A stretch of 64,000 bases of DNA, from assembly GCA_017550405.1 (NCBI GenBank), contig JAFZPH010000006.1, forward strand, positions 62,001-126,000. Reading direction: 5' to 3'. Positions within the stretch are counted from its first letter, which is position 1; every line of letters begins with the position of its first letter. A program made the position numbers and the translations under genes. The notes beneath the pieces were generated by a model. It was not told the DNA's origin. It searched no databases and saw only the letters and a program-made list of their open reading frames with translations. Shown here piece after piece: positions 1-7,871 of the stretch. This DNA is from Bacteroidales bacterium. Lineage in GTDB: Bacteria; Bacteroidota; Bacteroidia; Bacteroidales; P3.

Positions 1-382
1 AGCAATAGAAAGGACCCGTCGATGAAGTGGCGCCGCCACAGCCGCTCTGCACCGAACCCTTGAAGAGTACCAGCTTGGGGGGCTTGTAGGTGCGGCCCAT
101 TTTCTTGAACTCGGCAGTCCACACATCCTCGGTGCCTGCCAGGATCTGGCTTGCAAACTTGGCCAACTCTTGTTCCTCAGCTGTAGGAACATACTCGGTA
201 TTCTCCGTGGTCTGCATATTGCTGCTGGCCATCTGCTGCAACACGCTCGAAGGGTCACCGCCCATAAACAGGGCGATAATGCCTGCAATGATTAAACCCC
301 CAATGCCGATACCGGCAGTTTTGGCTGTCCGACCTCTGCGGTCGTCGACATTCTTGCTTTCGCGTCTTCCTTCTAATCTCAT
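1..382 (-). CDS. YpfJ-like neutral zinc metallopeptidase, N-terminal part (3' end outside window)
   Basis: The gene starts at 382 on the minus strand and runs off the left edge, so about 127 residues are visible. The protein opens with MRLEGRRESKNVDDRRGR, followed by a single hydrophobic segment (about residues 23-38) and then a soluble region ending in the stretch CGGATSSTGPFYC. The opening, the membrane anchor and the CGxAxxxxGPFYC stretch are typical of the YpfJ/KPN_02809 family of putative neutral zinc metallopeptidases (PF04228). The HExxH motif expected further on lies outside the window. The likely location is the inner membrane with the domain outside the cytoplasm. A Bacteroidota promoter lies about 240 bases upstream at 621-651. 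The family call is fairly secure; the substrate is unknown. Confidence 0.85.
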   Translation of the reverse strand, partial: MRLEGRRESKNVDDRRGRTAKTAGIGIGGLIIAGIIALFMGGDPSSVLQQMASSNMQTTENTEYVPTAEEQELAKFASQILAGTEDVWTAEFKKMGRTYKPPKLVLFKGSVQSGCGGATSSTGPFYC

Positions 383-620
383 AATATTGTTATTTTTAGT
401 TACTAATTTACCCTTCCCTTTGCATTTCGACTCTACTCCTATTGTATTCCACTCTATCACCAGTTTCGGCCTATTGGTATGGAGACACTGTTTTTGGCAA
501 TGGACTCCCTCCGTCCGCACAGACCACTTGCGTAGAAAGTGCAATGTACAAAATGCAACAATCTATCTTCCATACTAATAGACAAATTCAAACTTTGTCA
601 CTCATCACTTTTTCATATTG

Positions 621-651
621 CAAATATACATATTTTTTAAAATCTGACAAA
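621..651 (-). promoter_or_regulatory. Bacteroidota promoter for YpfJ-like gene
   Basis: On the minus strand TATATTTG (621-628) fits the -7 box TAnnTTTG. A TTTG -33 element lies at 648-651 with the usual 19-base spacing. Transcription would start about 235 bases ahead of the start codon, leaving a long leader. Confidence 0.6.
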
Positions 652-775
652 AAAAATCTCACGCTATCCGATGCCGCTCTCACCGACTCCGATTCTTTAT
701 ACTCAAAACAGCTCTGAATACTGCGAAGCAAAAATAGATGAATGGACAAAAGAAGTGCCTATCAAGAAAAAAACG

Positions 776-783
776 TATCTTTG
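776..783 (+). promoter_or_regulatory. -7 box upstream of regulatory-domain gene
   Basis: TATCTTTG matches the Bacteroidota -7 consensus TAnnTTTG and is followed by the common CAAA. No clear -33 element is visible. The start codon at 848 is about 65 bases downstream. Confidence 0.55.
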
Positions 784-847
784 CAAACAATGTTCCTCCT
801 CATTGGAAACTGATAATCATCCTGTAATCAACGCAATAACTAACGAC

Positions 848-1506
848 ATGAACCACGGTAAAGACATCTGCAACGAGTTAAAGGCGGTGCGACAAAGCAT
901 CGCCAATGAGAACGGCATCCCTTTCGAGACCGAGGAATGCACCTATCAGGGCGAGTGCAACGGCACCTGCCCGCGATGCGAGGCCGAGTTACGCCAGCTA
1001 GAGTCAGCTTTGGCCGGGCGACTGAGCATGGGCAAGGTGGCCACTGTTGCGGGGCTGATGCTGAGCCTTGCCGCCGGGGCCCAGGCGCAGGAGGTGAAAG
1101 CCACTACTCCGCAACAATCCATAGCGAAGGAAATGACCGATTCCGTGACCCTAAAAAGATTGCACGGCTCAGTGTTGACGGATGATGAAACCAAAGAACC
1201 CATTCTTTTTGCCAACGTCACCATCCACCAAGACGGCAAATTGGTGACAGGAACCCTTACTAACATTGATGGGGAGTTCACGCTGAAGCCCTTCACCATC
1301 AGACCGGGCAATACCAAATATGTGTCTCCTGCGTCGGATACAGCACTGTTACACTCGACATGTACACTTCAAAACCGCAGGAAACAGTGACCATTAGCAT
1401 GAAAACGAATGCACTTCCGTTGCAAGGGGTGGTTGTAACCGGGATGCCAGACCCCGATGCCACGCAGAAAATGGAGATTCAGGGCGTGAAAGTCATTGTG
1501 AAATAG
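848..1506 (+). pseudogene. Carboxypeptidase-like regulatory-domain protein with Cys-rich N-terminus, frameshifted
   Basis: I place the start at the ATG at 848 (MNHGKDICNEL), downstream of the promoter. Residues 1-55 carry a Cys-rich motif (CTYQGECNGTCPRCEAEL). A hydrophobic stretch ending AAGAQAQ follows, then a beta-sandwich of the carboxypeptidase regulatory-like type (RLHGSVLTDDETKEPILFANV, DGEFTLKP). The frame breaks at 1304-1311. The original frame soon stops at 1390, while the +2 frame continues as QYQICVSCVGYSTVTLDM and ends properly at 1506 (GVKVIVK). The second half matches what this domain normally has next, so one base seems to be missing in a G run. This is either a true frameshift or a sequencing/assembly error. 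It lies 8 bases upstream of the radical SAM gene and is probably co-transcribed. Confidence 0.7.
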
Positions 1507-1514
1507 CTTCACTG

Positions 1515-2126
1515 ATGGAAGGAGTAGCGTTCATCGGCATATCCCGCCACCGCATAGGGGTTGACGGTCAAGGGGTCACCACTCTGGCTGCCTTTCACGG
1601 CTGTGGGCTGCACTGCCGCTATTGTCTCAATCCTCGCTGTCTCGAGTCTGCTGAAGGGTTGCCCCACTACACACCGCAGCAACTCTACAATCTGGTGGGA
1701 GTGGACAATCTTTACTTCATTGCCACAGGCGGCGGAGTGTGTTTCGGCGGCGGCGAACCGTTGTTGCGGATAGCGTTTATCGAGGAGTTCAAGAGCCTGT
1801 GCGGAAAGAGCTGGCGACTGACGGCAGAGACGTCGCTACAGGTGCCGCAGCAAGCGGTAACCGTAGCCACAAGGGTGGTGGACTACTTTATTGTGGACAT
1901 CAAAGAGAGCAACCCCGACATTTATCACTCCTACACAGGAGGCGACAGCCAAAGGGCATGGGACAATTTGGAACACCTACTTGCCTTGACGGGACCGGAG
2001 CGGGTGATGGTGCGGGTGCCGCTGATACCGGAGTACAACAGCGAGGACGACTGCGCGAAGACGGTAACTCGCCTGCACGAAATAGGCGTGAAGCAGATAG
2101 ACCGCTTCACCTACCAAAGGCTTTAG
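1515..2126 (+). CDS. Small radical SAM protein, activating-enzyme type
   Basis: This 203-residue protein has the radical SAM cluster motif CGLHCRYC (CX3CX2C, about residues 30-37), which binds the 4Fe-4S cluster that cleaves S-adenosylmethionine. A GGGEP motif follows near residues 78-82 as part of the SAM-binding barrel. Length and layout resemble glycyl-radical-enzyme activating proteins (PflA/NrdG-like) without the extra ferredoxin insert. It starts 8 bases after the frameshifted Cys-rich protein, so the two probably form one transcription unit and may work together. No glycyl radical enzyme is visible nearby, so the substrate is unknown. Confidence 0.8.
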   Translation: MEGVAFIGISRHRIGVDGQGVTTLAAFHGCGLHCRYCLNPRCLESAEGLPHYTPQQLYNLVGVDNLYFIATGGGVCFGGGEPLLRIAFIEEFKSLCGKSWRLTAETSLQVPQQAVTVATRVVDYFIVDIKESNPDIYHSYTGGDSQRAWDNLEHLLALTGPERVMVRVPLIPEYNSEDDCAKTVTRLHEIGVKQIDRFTYQRL

Positions 2127-2147
2127 TCCCCACAGTTCTGCAAATGC

Positions 2148-4244
2148 TTATCGGTTCAGCACCTGGTTGAGGCACTTGAGGGTGACCTTGACCCGCGACA
2201 GGTCGGCCTTGGGGTCGGCAGGGATGAAGCGCAGCGTGGCACTGGAGCCTGAGGGGAGGTCGAAATAGTTATTGTCGAAATGTCCGTCAACATGGGGCTC
2301 GGTCTGGAGCATCACGTCGCGGAGATTGGTCTCCGCCTTGACCGTGGTGGTGAGTTGACCCTTCTTGTTCAGCGATTGGTCCAACTGATACTTGGCCTTG
2401 CGAAGGTGGAGGTTCTTGGGATAAGTCTTATAGTATTTCTCCCAGCGCGAGAGGTCGACGGTATCGGCAAAGAGGTCGCGGGCACGATAGTGCAACGCCT
2501 TCCAGTTGCCATAGCAGTCGATGCTGCTCCACGAAGCCACGGGCCAGCAGTCGTTAAGCTGCCAGTATAGGGTGCCCATACAATGGGGCTGCGCCTGCAG
2601 GTGACACAGGATGCCGTAGCCCGTGCCCCAAGCCTGAAGGAGCTGGCTCACATAGCAGTAGTCCTCAAGACTGAGCGAGCGGCTGTCCACTCCATAGTAT
2701 TGATGCATGGCCTTGTCAATAATCTCACGGCCGCGACCGTGTTTCTGGTGGCTCTTCATTGTGGGGGAGTCAATGTTGCGCTGCTCCTCGGGACAGAAAC
2801 GGCACACGGTGCTGTAGTCCGGGTAGCTCTGGAAACCGAACTCGGACATAAAGCGGCCTGTCTTTTCCTTGTACATCTCAAAAGGCTGCTCACCCCACCA
2901 TACGCCCCAATAATGGCTGTCGCCATGGGTCACACATTCGGGATGGCCCCAGCCAAAGAGCGGCGAGCTGGTGATGTAAGGACGCTGCAAAGGGTCGTAT
3001 TGCTCGACGGCGCGGGCCAGAATGCCTTTCTCACCGAAGAGGGTATCAATGCCATGCTTCAATATTTCGCACTGGGCGGGAGTCCACTTGTACTGCTCCT
3101 GCCAACCCCAGTCTTCCCAGCCGTTCTTCACCTCGTTGTTGCCACACCACAACACCACACATGGGTGCTGCGCAATGCGGCTCACCTGCTGCTCGGCTTC
3201 GAGCCGGACATTGTCGAGGAAGGCGCTGTCGGAGGGGTAAAGGGCACAGCTGAAATTGAAATCGACCCACACCATGAGACCCAGCGAGTCGCAAAGGTCG
3301 AAGAAGAAGTCGGGCTCGTAGATTCCTCCGCCCCACACACGGAGCATATTGAAGTTGGCCTCCTTGGCGGAGGTGAGCAGGTGGCGGTAGCGGGCACGGT
3401 TGGCGCTGTCGAGCACAGGGAACGAATGAACGGGAATCCAGTTAGCACCCTTCACAAAAAGGGGCTTGCCGTTACGATAGAAGGTGAAGCTCTGGCCGAT
3501 GGAGTCCTGATCCTGCTTCAGCGTCACACCCCACGACTTGGGTTTTGTCACCGGTTTCTCGGGAAGGTCGTCATTGTAGCACTCCAGTCTTGCACTGCCG
3601 AGAACGCCCACGGTGCTGAGCTTTGGGCCCCAATCCCAACCCAGCATGTAGGGAGCCATACGGCTCATGGCGCGGTGGTCGGGCAGGTCGTAGTCCATAT
3701 CGGGCCAGGGGTGGCCGTCCTCTTCACTTACTTCGGTGGCAAAATGGTTCTCGTTGTTTTGCTCGATGGGGTAGAACGTTATCTCCAGCACAGCCTCGTC
3801 GCCGAGGTCGGGCAATTCCTTATTGTCGAGCAAGACATCAAAAAGGCACACCCTGTATTCACGGAACATATTATCGATGGTCATCACACGTGTTTGAAAT
3901 TTGGTGCCGAACGACTCACCACTGAGCCACACATCGCAGTAGGTGGCCCCGTTGAGCACGAGGTCGCAGTGTTCAAAGCCCTCCCACATGTCGCGGGTGA
4001 TGATGGTGCGGTATTTCCACCCTCGCTTGCCAACCCATTGCACAGAGTCCTCGTTGGTGGCATAGAACGGGTCGGGAATGAGGCCGTGGGACATGAGGTC
4101 GGTATGGATGCAGCCAGGCACCTTGGCGGAGTACCATTGGTCGTTGTATTCAAACTCCCAATCGGTAAGTTCAGTAACGTCCATATCAGTCTTGCAGGAG
4201 ACTGCAAGAATCAGCATCAATAATAATGGGATATATTTTTTCAT
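2148..4244 (-). CDS. GH2 beta-mannosidase-like lipoprotein, apparently lacking the Ig-like domain
   Basis: The protein has about 698 residues. The chosen start is the Met before [16 protein letters not shown], a lipoprotein signal with Cys as residue 17, so surface or periplasmic attachment is expected. The N-terminal jelly-roll shows [19 protein letters not shown] and WDWGPK. The TIM barrel shows [17 protein letters not shown] and WCGNNE (acid/base Glu near residue 371). It also shows [10 protein letters not shown] (nucleophile Glu near 468) and [20 protein letters not shown]. These are hallmarks of GH2 beta-mannosidases, which release mannose from beta-mannosides. The usual immunoglobulin-like domain of roughly 100 residues between jelly-roll and barrel is missing; only about 25 residues join them near 221-245. 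That explains a length below the usual 800-900. Both catalytic Glu are kept. Confidence 0.88.
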   Translation of the reverse strand: MKKYIPLLLMLILAVSCKTDMDVTELTDWEFEYNDQWYSAKVPGCIHTDLMSHGLIPDPFYATNEDSVQWVGKRGWKYRTIITRDMWEGFEHCDLVLNGATYCDVWLSGESFGTKFQTRVMTIDNMFREYRVCLFDVLLDNKELPDLGDEAVLEITFYPIEQNNENHFATEVSEEDGHPWPDMDYDLPDHRAMSRMAPYMLGWDWGPKLSTVGVLGSARLECYNDDLPEKPVTKPKSWGVTLKQDQDSIGQSFTFYRNGKPLFVKGANWIPVHSFPVLDSANRARYRHLLTSAKEANFNMLRVWGGGIYEPDFFFDLCDSLGLMVWVDFNFSCALYPSDSAFLDNVRLEAEQQVSRIAQHPCVVLWCGNNEVKNGWEDWGWQEQYKWTPAQCEILKHGIDTLFGEKGILARAVEQYDPLQRPYITSSPLFGWGHPECVTHGDSHYWGVWWGEQPFEMYKEKTGRFMSEFGFQSYPDYSTVCRFCPEEQRNIDSPTMKSHQKHGRGREIIDKAMHQYYGVDSRSLSLEDYCYVSQLLQAWGTGYGILCHLQAQPHCMGTLYWQLNDCWPVASWSSIDCYGNWKALHYRARDLFADTVDLSRWEKYYKTYPKNLHLRKAKYQLDQSLNKKGQLTTTVKAETNLRDVMLQTEPHVDGHFDNNYFDLPSGSSATLRFIPADPKADLSRVKVTLKCLNQVLNR

Positions 4245-4258
4245 ATTTCGATTGAATA

Positions 4259-4636
4259 TCACTCAGTTTTCATAAAGGCGAAGAAGACGGCAAGGATGAT
4301 GAGGCCAAAGGCAACGAGGTGGTTCCAGCGGATGGGCTCGCCTTTGAAGACGGTGGCCACGATGACGGTGAACACCACCAGCGAGACGCACTCTTGTATG
4401 ACCTTGAGCTGCATAAGGGAGAAAGGACCGCCGGTGATTTGGGAACCGATGCGGTTGGCCGGTATCATAAAAGTATATTCGAAGAAGGCCATGCCCCACG
4501 AGAGGACAATAATGCCTATCAAAGGCCAATCCTTGATAAGGTTCATCTGCTGCAGCTTGAGATTGCCGTACCAGGCAAACGTCATGAAGACGTTGGAGCA
4601 GACGAGCATGAGTATGGTGATTAATCCTTTTGGCAT
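4259..4636 (-). CDS. DUF486 family small membrane protein
   Basis: About 125 residues, starting [17 protein letters not shown]. Four hydrophobic helices make up almost the whole protein, with conserved-looking stretches TFAWYGNLK and [18 protein letters not shown] that are typical of DUF486 (related to small DMT-type transporters). I chose the Met at 4636, not the upstream in-frame Met, because the protein family begins here; the upstream extension is antisense-like Pro/His/Arg sequence inside cinA. The start overlaps the end of cinA by 16 bases, which suggests translational coupling in one operon. The substrate is unknown. Confidence 0.85.
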   Translation of the reverse strand: MPKGLITILMLVCSNVFMTFAWYGNLKLQQMNLIKDWPLIGIIVLSWGMAFFEYTFMIPANRIGSQITGGPFSLMQLKVIQECVSLVVFTVIVATVFKGEPIRWNHLVAFGLIILAVFFAFMKTE

Positions 4637-5865
4637 AACAGGCGTATTAACATGGCATAGGCTTGGTTGACGGTGCGGTCGATGGTCTGCTGACGGCGGT
4701 CGCCATGGTGCATGAGCTGGGTGACGATCGCTGTGCGGGAGCAGACGGCCACCCACACGGTGCCGACAGGTTTGTCGGGAGTGCCGCCTGTGGGGCCGGC
4801 GATACCGGTGGTGGCTATAGCATAATCGCTGTCGAGACGGGAACGGACTCCCTCGACCATCTCGCGGACGGTCTCCTCACTGACAGCACCATGCGTAGCA
4901 AGGGTTTCGTGTCGAACGCCAAGGGCACACTCTTTCACCTCGTTGCTATAAGCCACGATACCGCCCTTGTAGTAGGCCGAAGCACCCGCCAGGGCTGTAA
5001 GGCGGCTGGCGATAGTACCTCCGGTACAGCTCTCAGCGGTGGCAAGGGTACACCCCATAGTGGTTAGCTTGTGGGCGACAAGTTCAGGAAGGGTCTCACA
5101 ATCCTCGCCTACGATGTATTTCCCCGCAGAGGGATACAACTCGGCAACGGCCTTTGAGACGGATGCCTGCAGTTCGGCAACATCATTGCCTCGAGCTGTG
5201 AGTCTCAGTTTGACCATGCCGGCAATGGGGAGGTAGGCCAGGCGGATGAAGGAGGGCAGAGCCAGTTCCCACGGTTCGATGAGGTCGGAGAGAAACGACT
5301 CGCCGATACCTTGAACGAGGATGTTCTTGTTGAGGATGGCACCCATGCTGAAATGCTGTTGCAGGCGGGGAAGCACACGGTTGTGCATCAGCCATTCCAT
5401 CTCGAAAGGCACCCCAGCCATGGAGACAAGCACATGGCCGTCGCGCTCAAACCACATGCAGGGAGCGGTGCCAAGGTCGTTGTTGAGCACTTGGCAGCAA
5501 CGGGGAACCCATGCCTGACGACGGTTTACCTCGGTGAGTTCATATCCACGGGCGGTGAAGATACGCTTCACGTTGTCGAGAGCCTCAGCGTTCTCATACA
5601 ATTCGCTGCCGAAATACTCGCAGAGAAGGTGCTTGGTGATGTCGTCCTTGGTGGGTCCCAGACCTCCAGTAACCAAAACGGCATCGGAACAATGCATGGC
5701 CCGGTCAACGGCATCCCAGATGTCCTGCCGGTTATCGCCCACCACAACGGTTCGCACCACTTCGAGTCCAGCAGCAGTCAAGAGTCGGGCCATTGTGGAG
5801 GCGTTGGTGTTGACTACCTGCCCGATAAGCAGCTCGTCACCTATGTTGATTATCGTTGCATTCAT
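4621..5865 (-). CDS. cinA: CinA family protein (nicotinamide-nucleotide amidohydrolase)
   Basis: This 414-residue protein has both halves of full-length CinA. The N-terminal molybdopterin-binding-like (COG1058) domain begins IINIGDELLIGQVVNTNAS and contains VTGGLGPTKDD. The C-terminal CinA domain (from about residue 250) contains AESCTGGTIASRLTALAGAS and ATTGIAGPTGGTPDKPVGTVW. The C-terminal domain is known to deamidate nicotinamide mononucleotide in pyridine nucleotide recycling; the N-terminal domain is linked to ADP-ribose hydrolysis. nadC lies divergently just upstream, so two NAD-related genes share the intergenic region. The promoter -7 box ends only 4 bases before the ATG, so the mRNA may be leaderless. 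Confidence 0.93.
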   Translation of the reverse strand: MNATIINIGDELLIGQVVNTNASTMARLLTAAGLEVVRTVVVGDNRQDIWDAVDRAMHCSDAVLVTGGLGPTKDDITKHLLCEYFGSELYENAEALDNVKRIFTARGYELTEVNRRQAWVPRCCQVLNNDLGTAPCMWFERDGHVLVSMAGVPFEMEWLMHNRVLPRLQQHFSMGAILNKNILVQGIGESFLSDLIEPWELALPSFIRLAYLPIAGMVKLRLTARGNDVAELQASVSKAVAELYPSAGKYIVGEDCETLPELVAHKLTTMGCTLATAESCTGGTIASRLTALAGASAYYKGGIVAYSNEVKECALGVRHETLATHGAVSEETVREMVEGVRSRLDSDYAIATTGIAGPTGGTPDKPVGTVWVAVCSRTAIVTQLMHHGDRRQQTIDRTVNQAYAMLIRLLCQKD

Positions 5866-5869
5866 GGTG

Positions 5870-5877
5870 CAAAAGTA
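5870..5877 (-). promoter_or_regulatory. -7 box of cinA, almost on the start codon
   Basis: TACTTTTG on the minus strand fits TAnnTTTG and is followed by CA. Only 4 bases separate it from the cinA ATG (5863-5865), so transcription would begin at or inside the start codon. No clear -33 element is seen. Confidence 0.5.
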
Positions 5878-5907
5878 CGAAAAAAACAGAAATCAGTAAG
5901 AATATTT

Positions 5908-5937
5908 TTGATAATTAAAAGAATATTCGTATTTTTG
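5908..5937 (+). promoter_or_regulatory. Promoter of nadC
   Basis: TATTTTTG (5930-5937) is a -7 box and TTG (5908-5910) a -33 element, 19 bases apart, the expected spacing for the Bacteroidota housekeeping sigma factor. It fires divergently from the cinA promoter. The leader would be about 20 bases with an A-rich AAAAAGG ribosome site. Confidence 0.65.
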
Positions 5938-5963
5938 CAAATTCATTTAAAAAGGTGTTTGAC

Positions 5964-6833
5964 ATGATGACTACTATCCCGAATTTAGACGAATTGATTC
6001 GTATGGCACTGCTCGAAGATGTGGGCGACGGCGACCACAGCACTTTGGCATGTATCCCTCCAACCGCCACTAATACAGCCAAAATGGTTGCCAAGGCGGA
6101 AGGTATCGTTTGCGGCATGGAAGTAGGCGAACGGGTGTTCAATTTCGTAAACGACTCGTTCTACCACAGCCGGATTCCCCTCACTGTCGCCCTGCACAAA
6201 CAGGATGGCGACACTGTAAAAAAAGGTGATATCCTGATGACGATAGAGGGCGCTTCGGGAGTGATTCTCACAGCCGAACGCACAGCCCTGAATTTTATGC
6301 AACGTCTCAGCGGCATCGCCACACAGACGAACAAAATGGTCCGTATGCTCGACGGACTGCACACGCAGCTTCTCGACACCCGCAAGACCACGCCCAACAT
6401 GCGTCTGCTGGAGAAATACGCCGTGAAGTGCGGCGGCGGCACCAACCACCGTATCGGTCTCTACGATATGGTCATGCTCAAGGACAACCATATCGACTTT
6501 GCCGGAGGCATCGAGGCCGCCATCGACCGCACCCATGCCTACCTGAAGGAAAAAGGCAAAGACCTGAAAATAGAAATCGAAGTACGCAATCTCGACGAAC
6601 TGGAGCAGGTAATGCGCCATGGCGGCGTGGACCGTATCATGCTCGACAACTTCGACACCGACACCCTGCGCGAGGCCGTGCGCCGTATTGACGGAAAATA
6701 CGAGACCGAAGCCAGCGGAGGCATCACCGAAGAGACCCTGCGCAGCTATGCCGAGACCGGGGTGGACTTCATCTCCGTGGGTGCCCTCACCCACCATATC
6801 AAAAGCATGGACATCTCGCTTGTGAAGAAATAA
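5964..6833 (+). CDS. nadC: Nicotinate-nucleotide pyrophosphorylase (carboxylating)
   Basis: About 289 residues, the usual length for NadC (quinolinate phosphoribosyltransferase), which converts quinolinate and PRPP to nicotinate mononucleotide in de novo NAD synthesis in the cytoplasm. Family signatures visible are LLEDVGDGDHST, AERTALNFMQRLSGIAT, LDTRKTTPNMRLLEKYAV, GGGTNHRIGLYDMVMLKDNH, IEIEVRNLDELEQ, IMLDNF and EASGGIT. I prefer the ATG at 5964 (or 5967) over the GTG at 5955 because an A-rich GG ribosome site lies 8 bases before it. The YihY/BrkB gene follows after 12 bases, so they are probably co-transcribed. Confidence 0.95.
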   Translation: MMTTIPNLDELIRMALLEDVGDGDHSTLACIPPTATNTAKMVAKAEGIVCGMEVGERVFNFVNDSFYHSRIPLTVALHKQDGDTVKKGDILMTIEGASGVILTAERTALNFMQRLSGIATQTNKMVRMLDGLHTQLLDTRKTTPNMRLLEKYAVKCGGGTNHRIGLYDMVMLKDNHIDFAGGIEAAIDRTHAYLKEKGKDLKIEIEVRNLDELEQVMRHGGVDRIMLDNFDTDTLREAVRRIDGKYETEASGGITEETLRSYAETGVDFISVGALTHHIKSMDISLVKK

Positions 6834-6845
6834 CCGTCCGCCAAA

Positions 6846-7826
6846 GTGAACGCCCGCATCAATAAACTGTCCGACCGTTTCCACAGGATGGGAGAGCGCG
6901 TAAAGCACAGCCGCACTGTGCGGAAATCGCGCGTCATGGTCCACCGCATCTCCATGCCCCGTGGTCAGGGCGTACCCCTCTACGACATCGCAGTTTATCT
7001 GTGGCGCGGCATCTTCAACGGCAACCTTTGGCGGGCTTCCAAAGGACTGGCATTCTCCTTCCTCACCGCACTGCCACCACTGCTCATCTTCATCTTTACC
7101 CTTATCGCATTCCTGCCTTTCGACGGCCTGCAGGACGAATTGCTGTATGAGCTTCAGCTTATCGTTCCCGAAAAGATATATGGTCCCATAGCCAACACCA
7201 TCAACGACGTGATGGGACACAAACACACCAGTCTCCTCTCCATCGGCTCGGCATTGTCGGTCATCTTCGCCGCCAACGGCCTCTACAGCATGATGGCCTA
7301 CTTCACCGACCGCCATACCGAGCAACGCTCTGTGGTGCTCTCATACCTCATCTGCATCGCACTGGTCTTCCTGCTGTACATCCTGCTGGTGCTTGTACTG
7401 GTGCTGATTATTGGATACAAAACCATCCTTATTTGGCTGTTCCGCTATGGCATCCTGACACCCGGCTCCTTCACCCACATCATCATCGGTATCGGCCGCT
7501 GGGTGATCCTTGTGGGCATGGCGTTACTCACCCTAAGTCTCATCTACTACGTCATACCCATGAAGAAACAGCGTGTGGGCTTCTTCTCGGCAGGAGCCAT
7601 GTTTGCCACCGTCATGTTCATCCTCCTCTCGTGGGGATTCAAGATATACCTGGCCAACTTCAACCGCTACAATCTACTCTACGGCTCCATCGGCACCCTC
7701 CTGCTCGTCATGCTCTGGCTCCTGCTCAACTGCTTCGTCATCATGTTGGGCTATGAACTCAACATCGCCATCGCCAATGGCCGGAAACGCAACGCTAAAA
7801 CCAATCCAGAAACCCTTCAATCCTAA
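6846..7826 (+). CDS. YihY/BrkB family inner membrane protein
   Basis: The protein has 326 residues and a GTG start 12 bases after nadC. A basic N-terminus (about 50 residues) precedes six hydrophobic helices. The region LWRASKGLAFSFLTALPPLLIF and the later pattern YYVIPMKKQRVGFFSAGAMFATV and YGSIGTLLLVMLWLLLNCFVIMLG are typical of the YihY/BrkB family, long misannotated as ribonuclease BN. The role in the membrane is not firmly established. An alternative start downstream cannot be excluded. Confidence 0.88.
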   Translation: MNARINKLSDRFHRMGERVKHSRTVRKSRVMVHRISMPRGQGVPLYDIAVYLWRGIFNGNLWRASKGLAFSFLTALPPLLIFIFTLIAFLPFDGLQDELLYELQLIVPEKIYGPIANTINDVMGHKHTSLLSIGSALSVIFAANGLYSMMAYFTDRHTEQRSVVLSYLICIALVFLLYILLVLVLVLIIGYKTILIWLFRYGILTPGSFTHIIIGIGRWVILVGMALLTLSLIYYVIPMKKQRVGFFSAGAMFATVMFILLSWGFKIYLANFNRYNLLYGSIGTLLLVMLWLLLNCFVIMLGYELNIAIANGRKRNAKTNPETLQS

Positions 7827-7871
7827 ACCTATTAATTCAAAATCTTTTAACCACTTACAACTCCCACACCC

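Larger units (their letters stand above)
383..847. other. Divergent intergenic region
   Basis: This stretch separates the YpfJ-like gene (leftward) from the regulatory-domain gene (rightward). It contains one promoter for each direction (621-651 and 776-783). The region 383-620 would be a long 5' leader for the leftward gene. I see no convincing small gene in it. Confidence 0.6.

Noticed and set aside
2583..4223. Open frame of 546 codons opposite the GH2 gene
   Set aside because: It is the mirror of a clear glycosidase with intact motifs. The His/Val/Gly-rich protein has no domain, signal or ribosome site.
5985..7325. 446-codon frame opposite nadC and the BrkB gene
   Set aside because: It spans two well-supported genes on the other strand and has no recognisable features.
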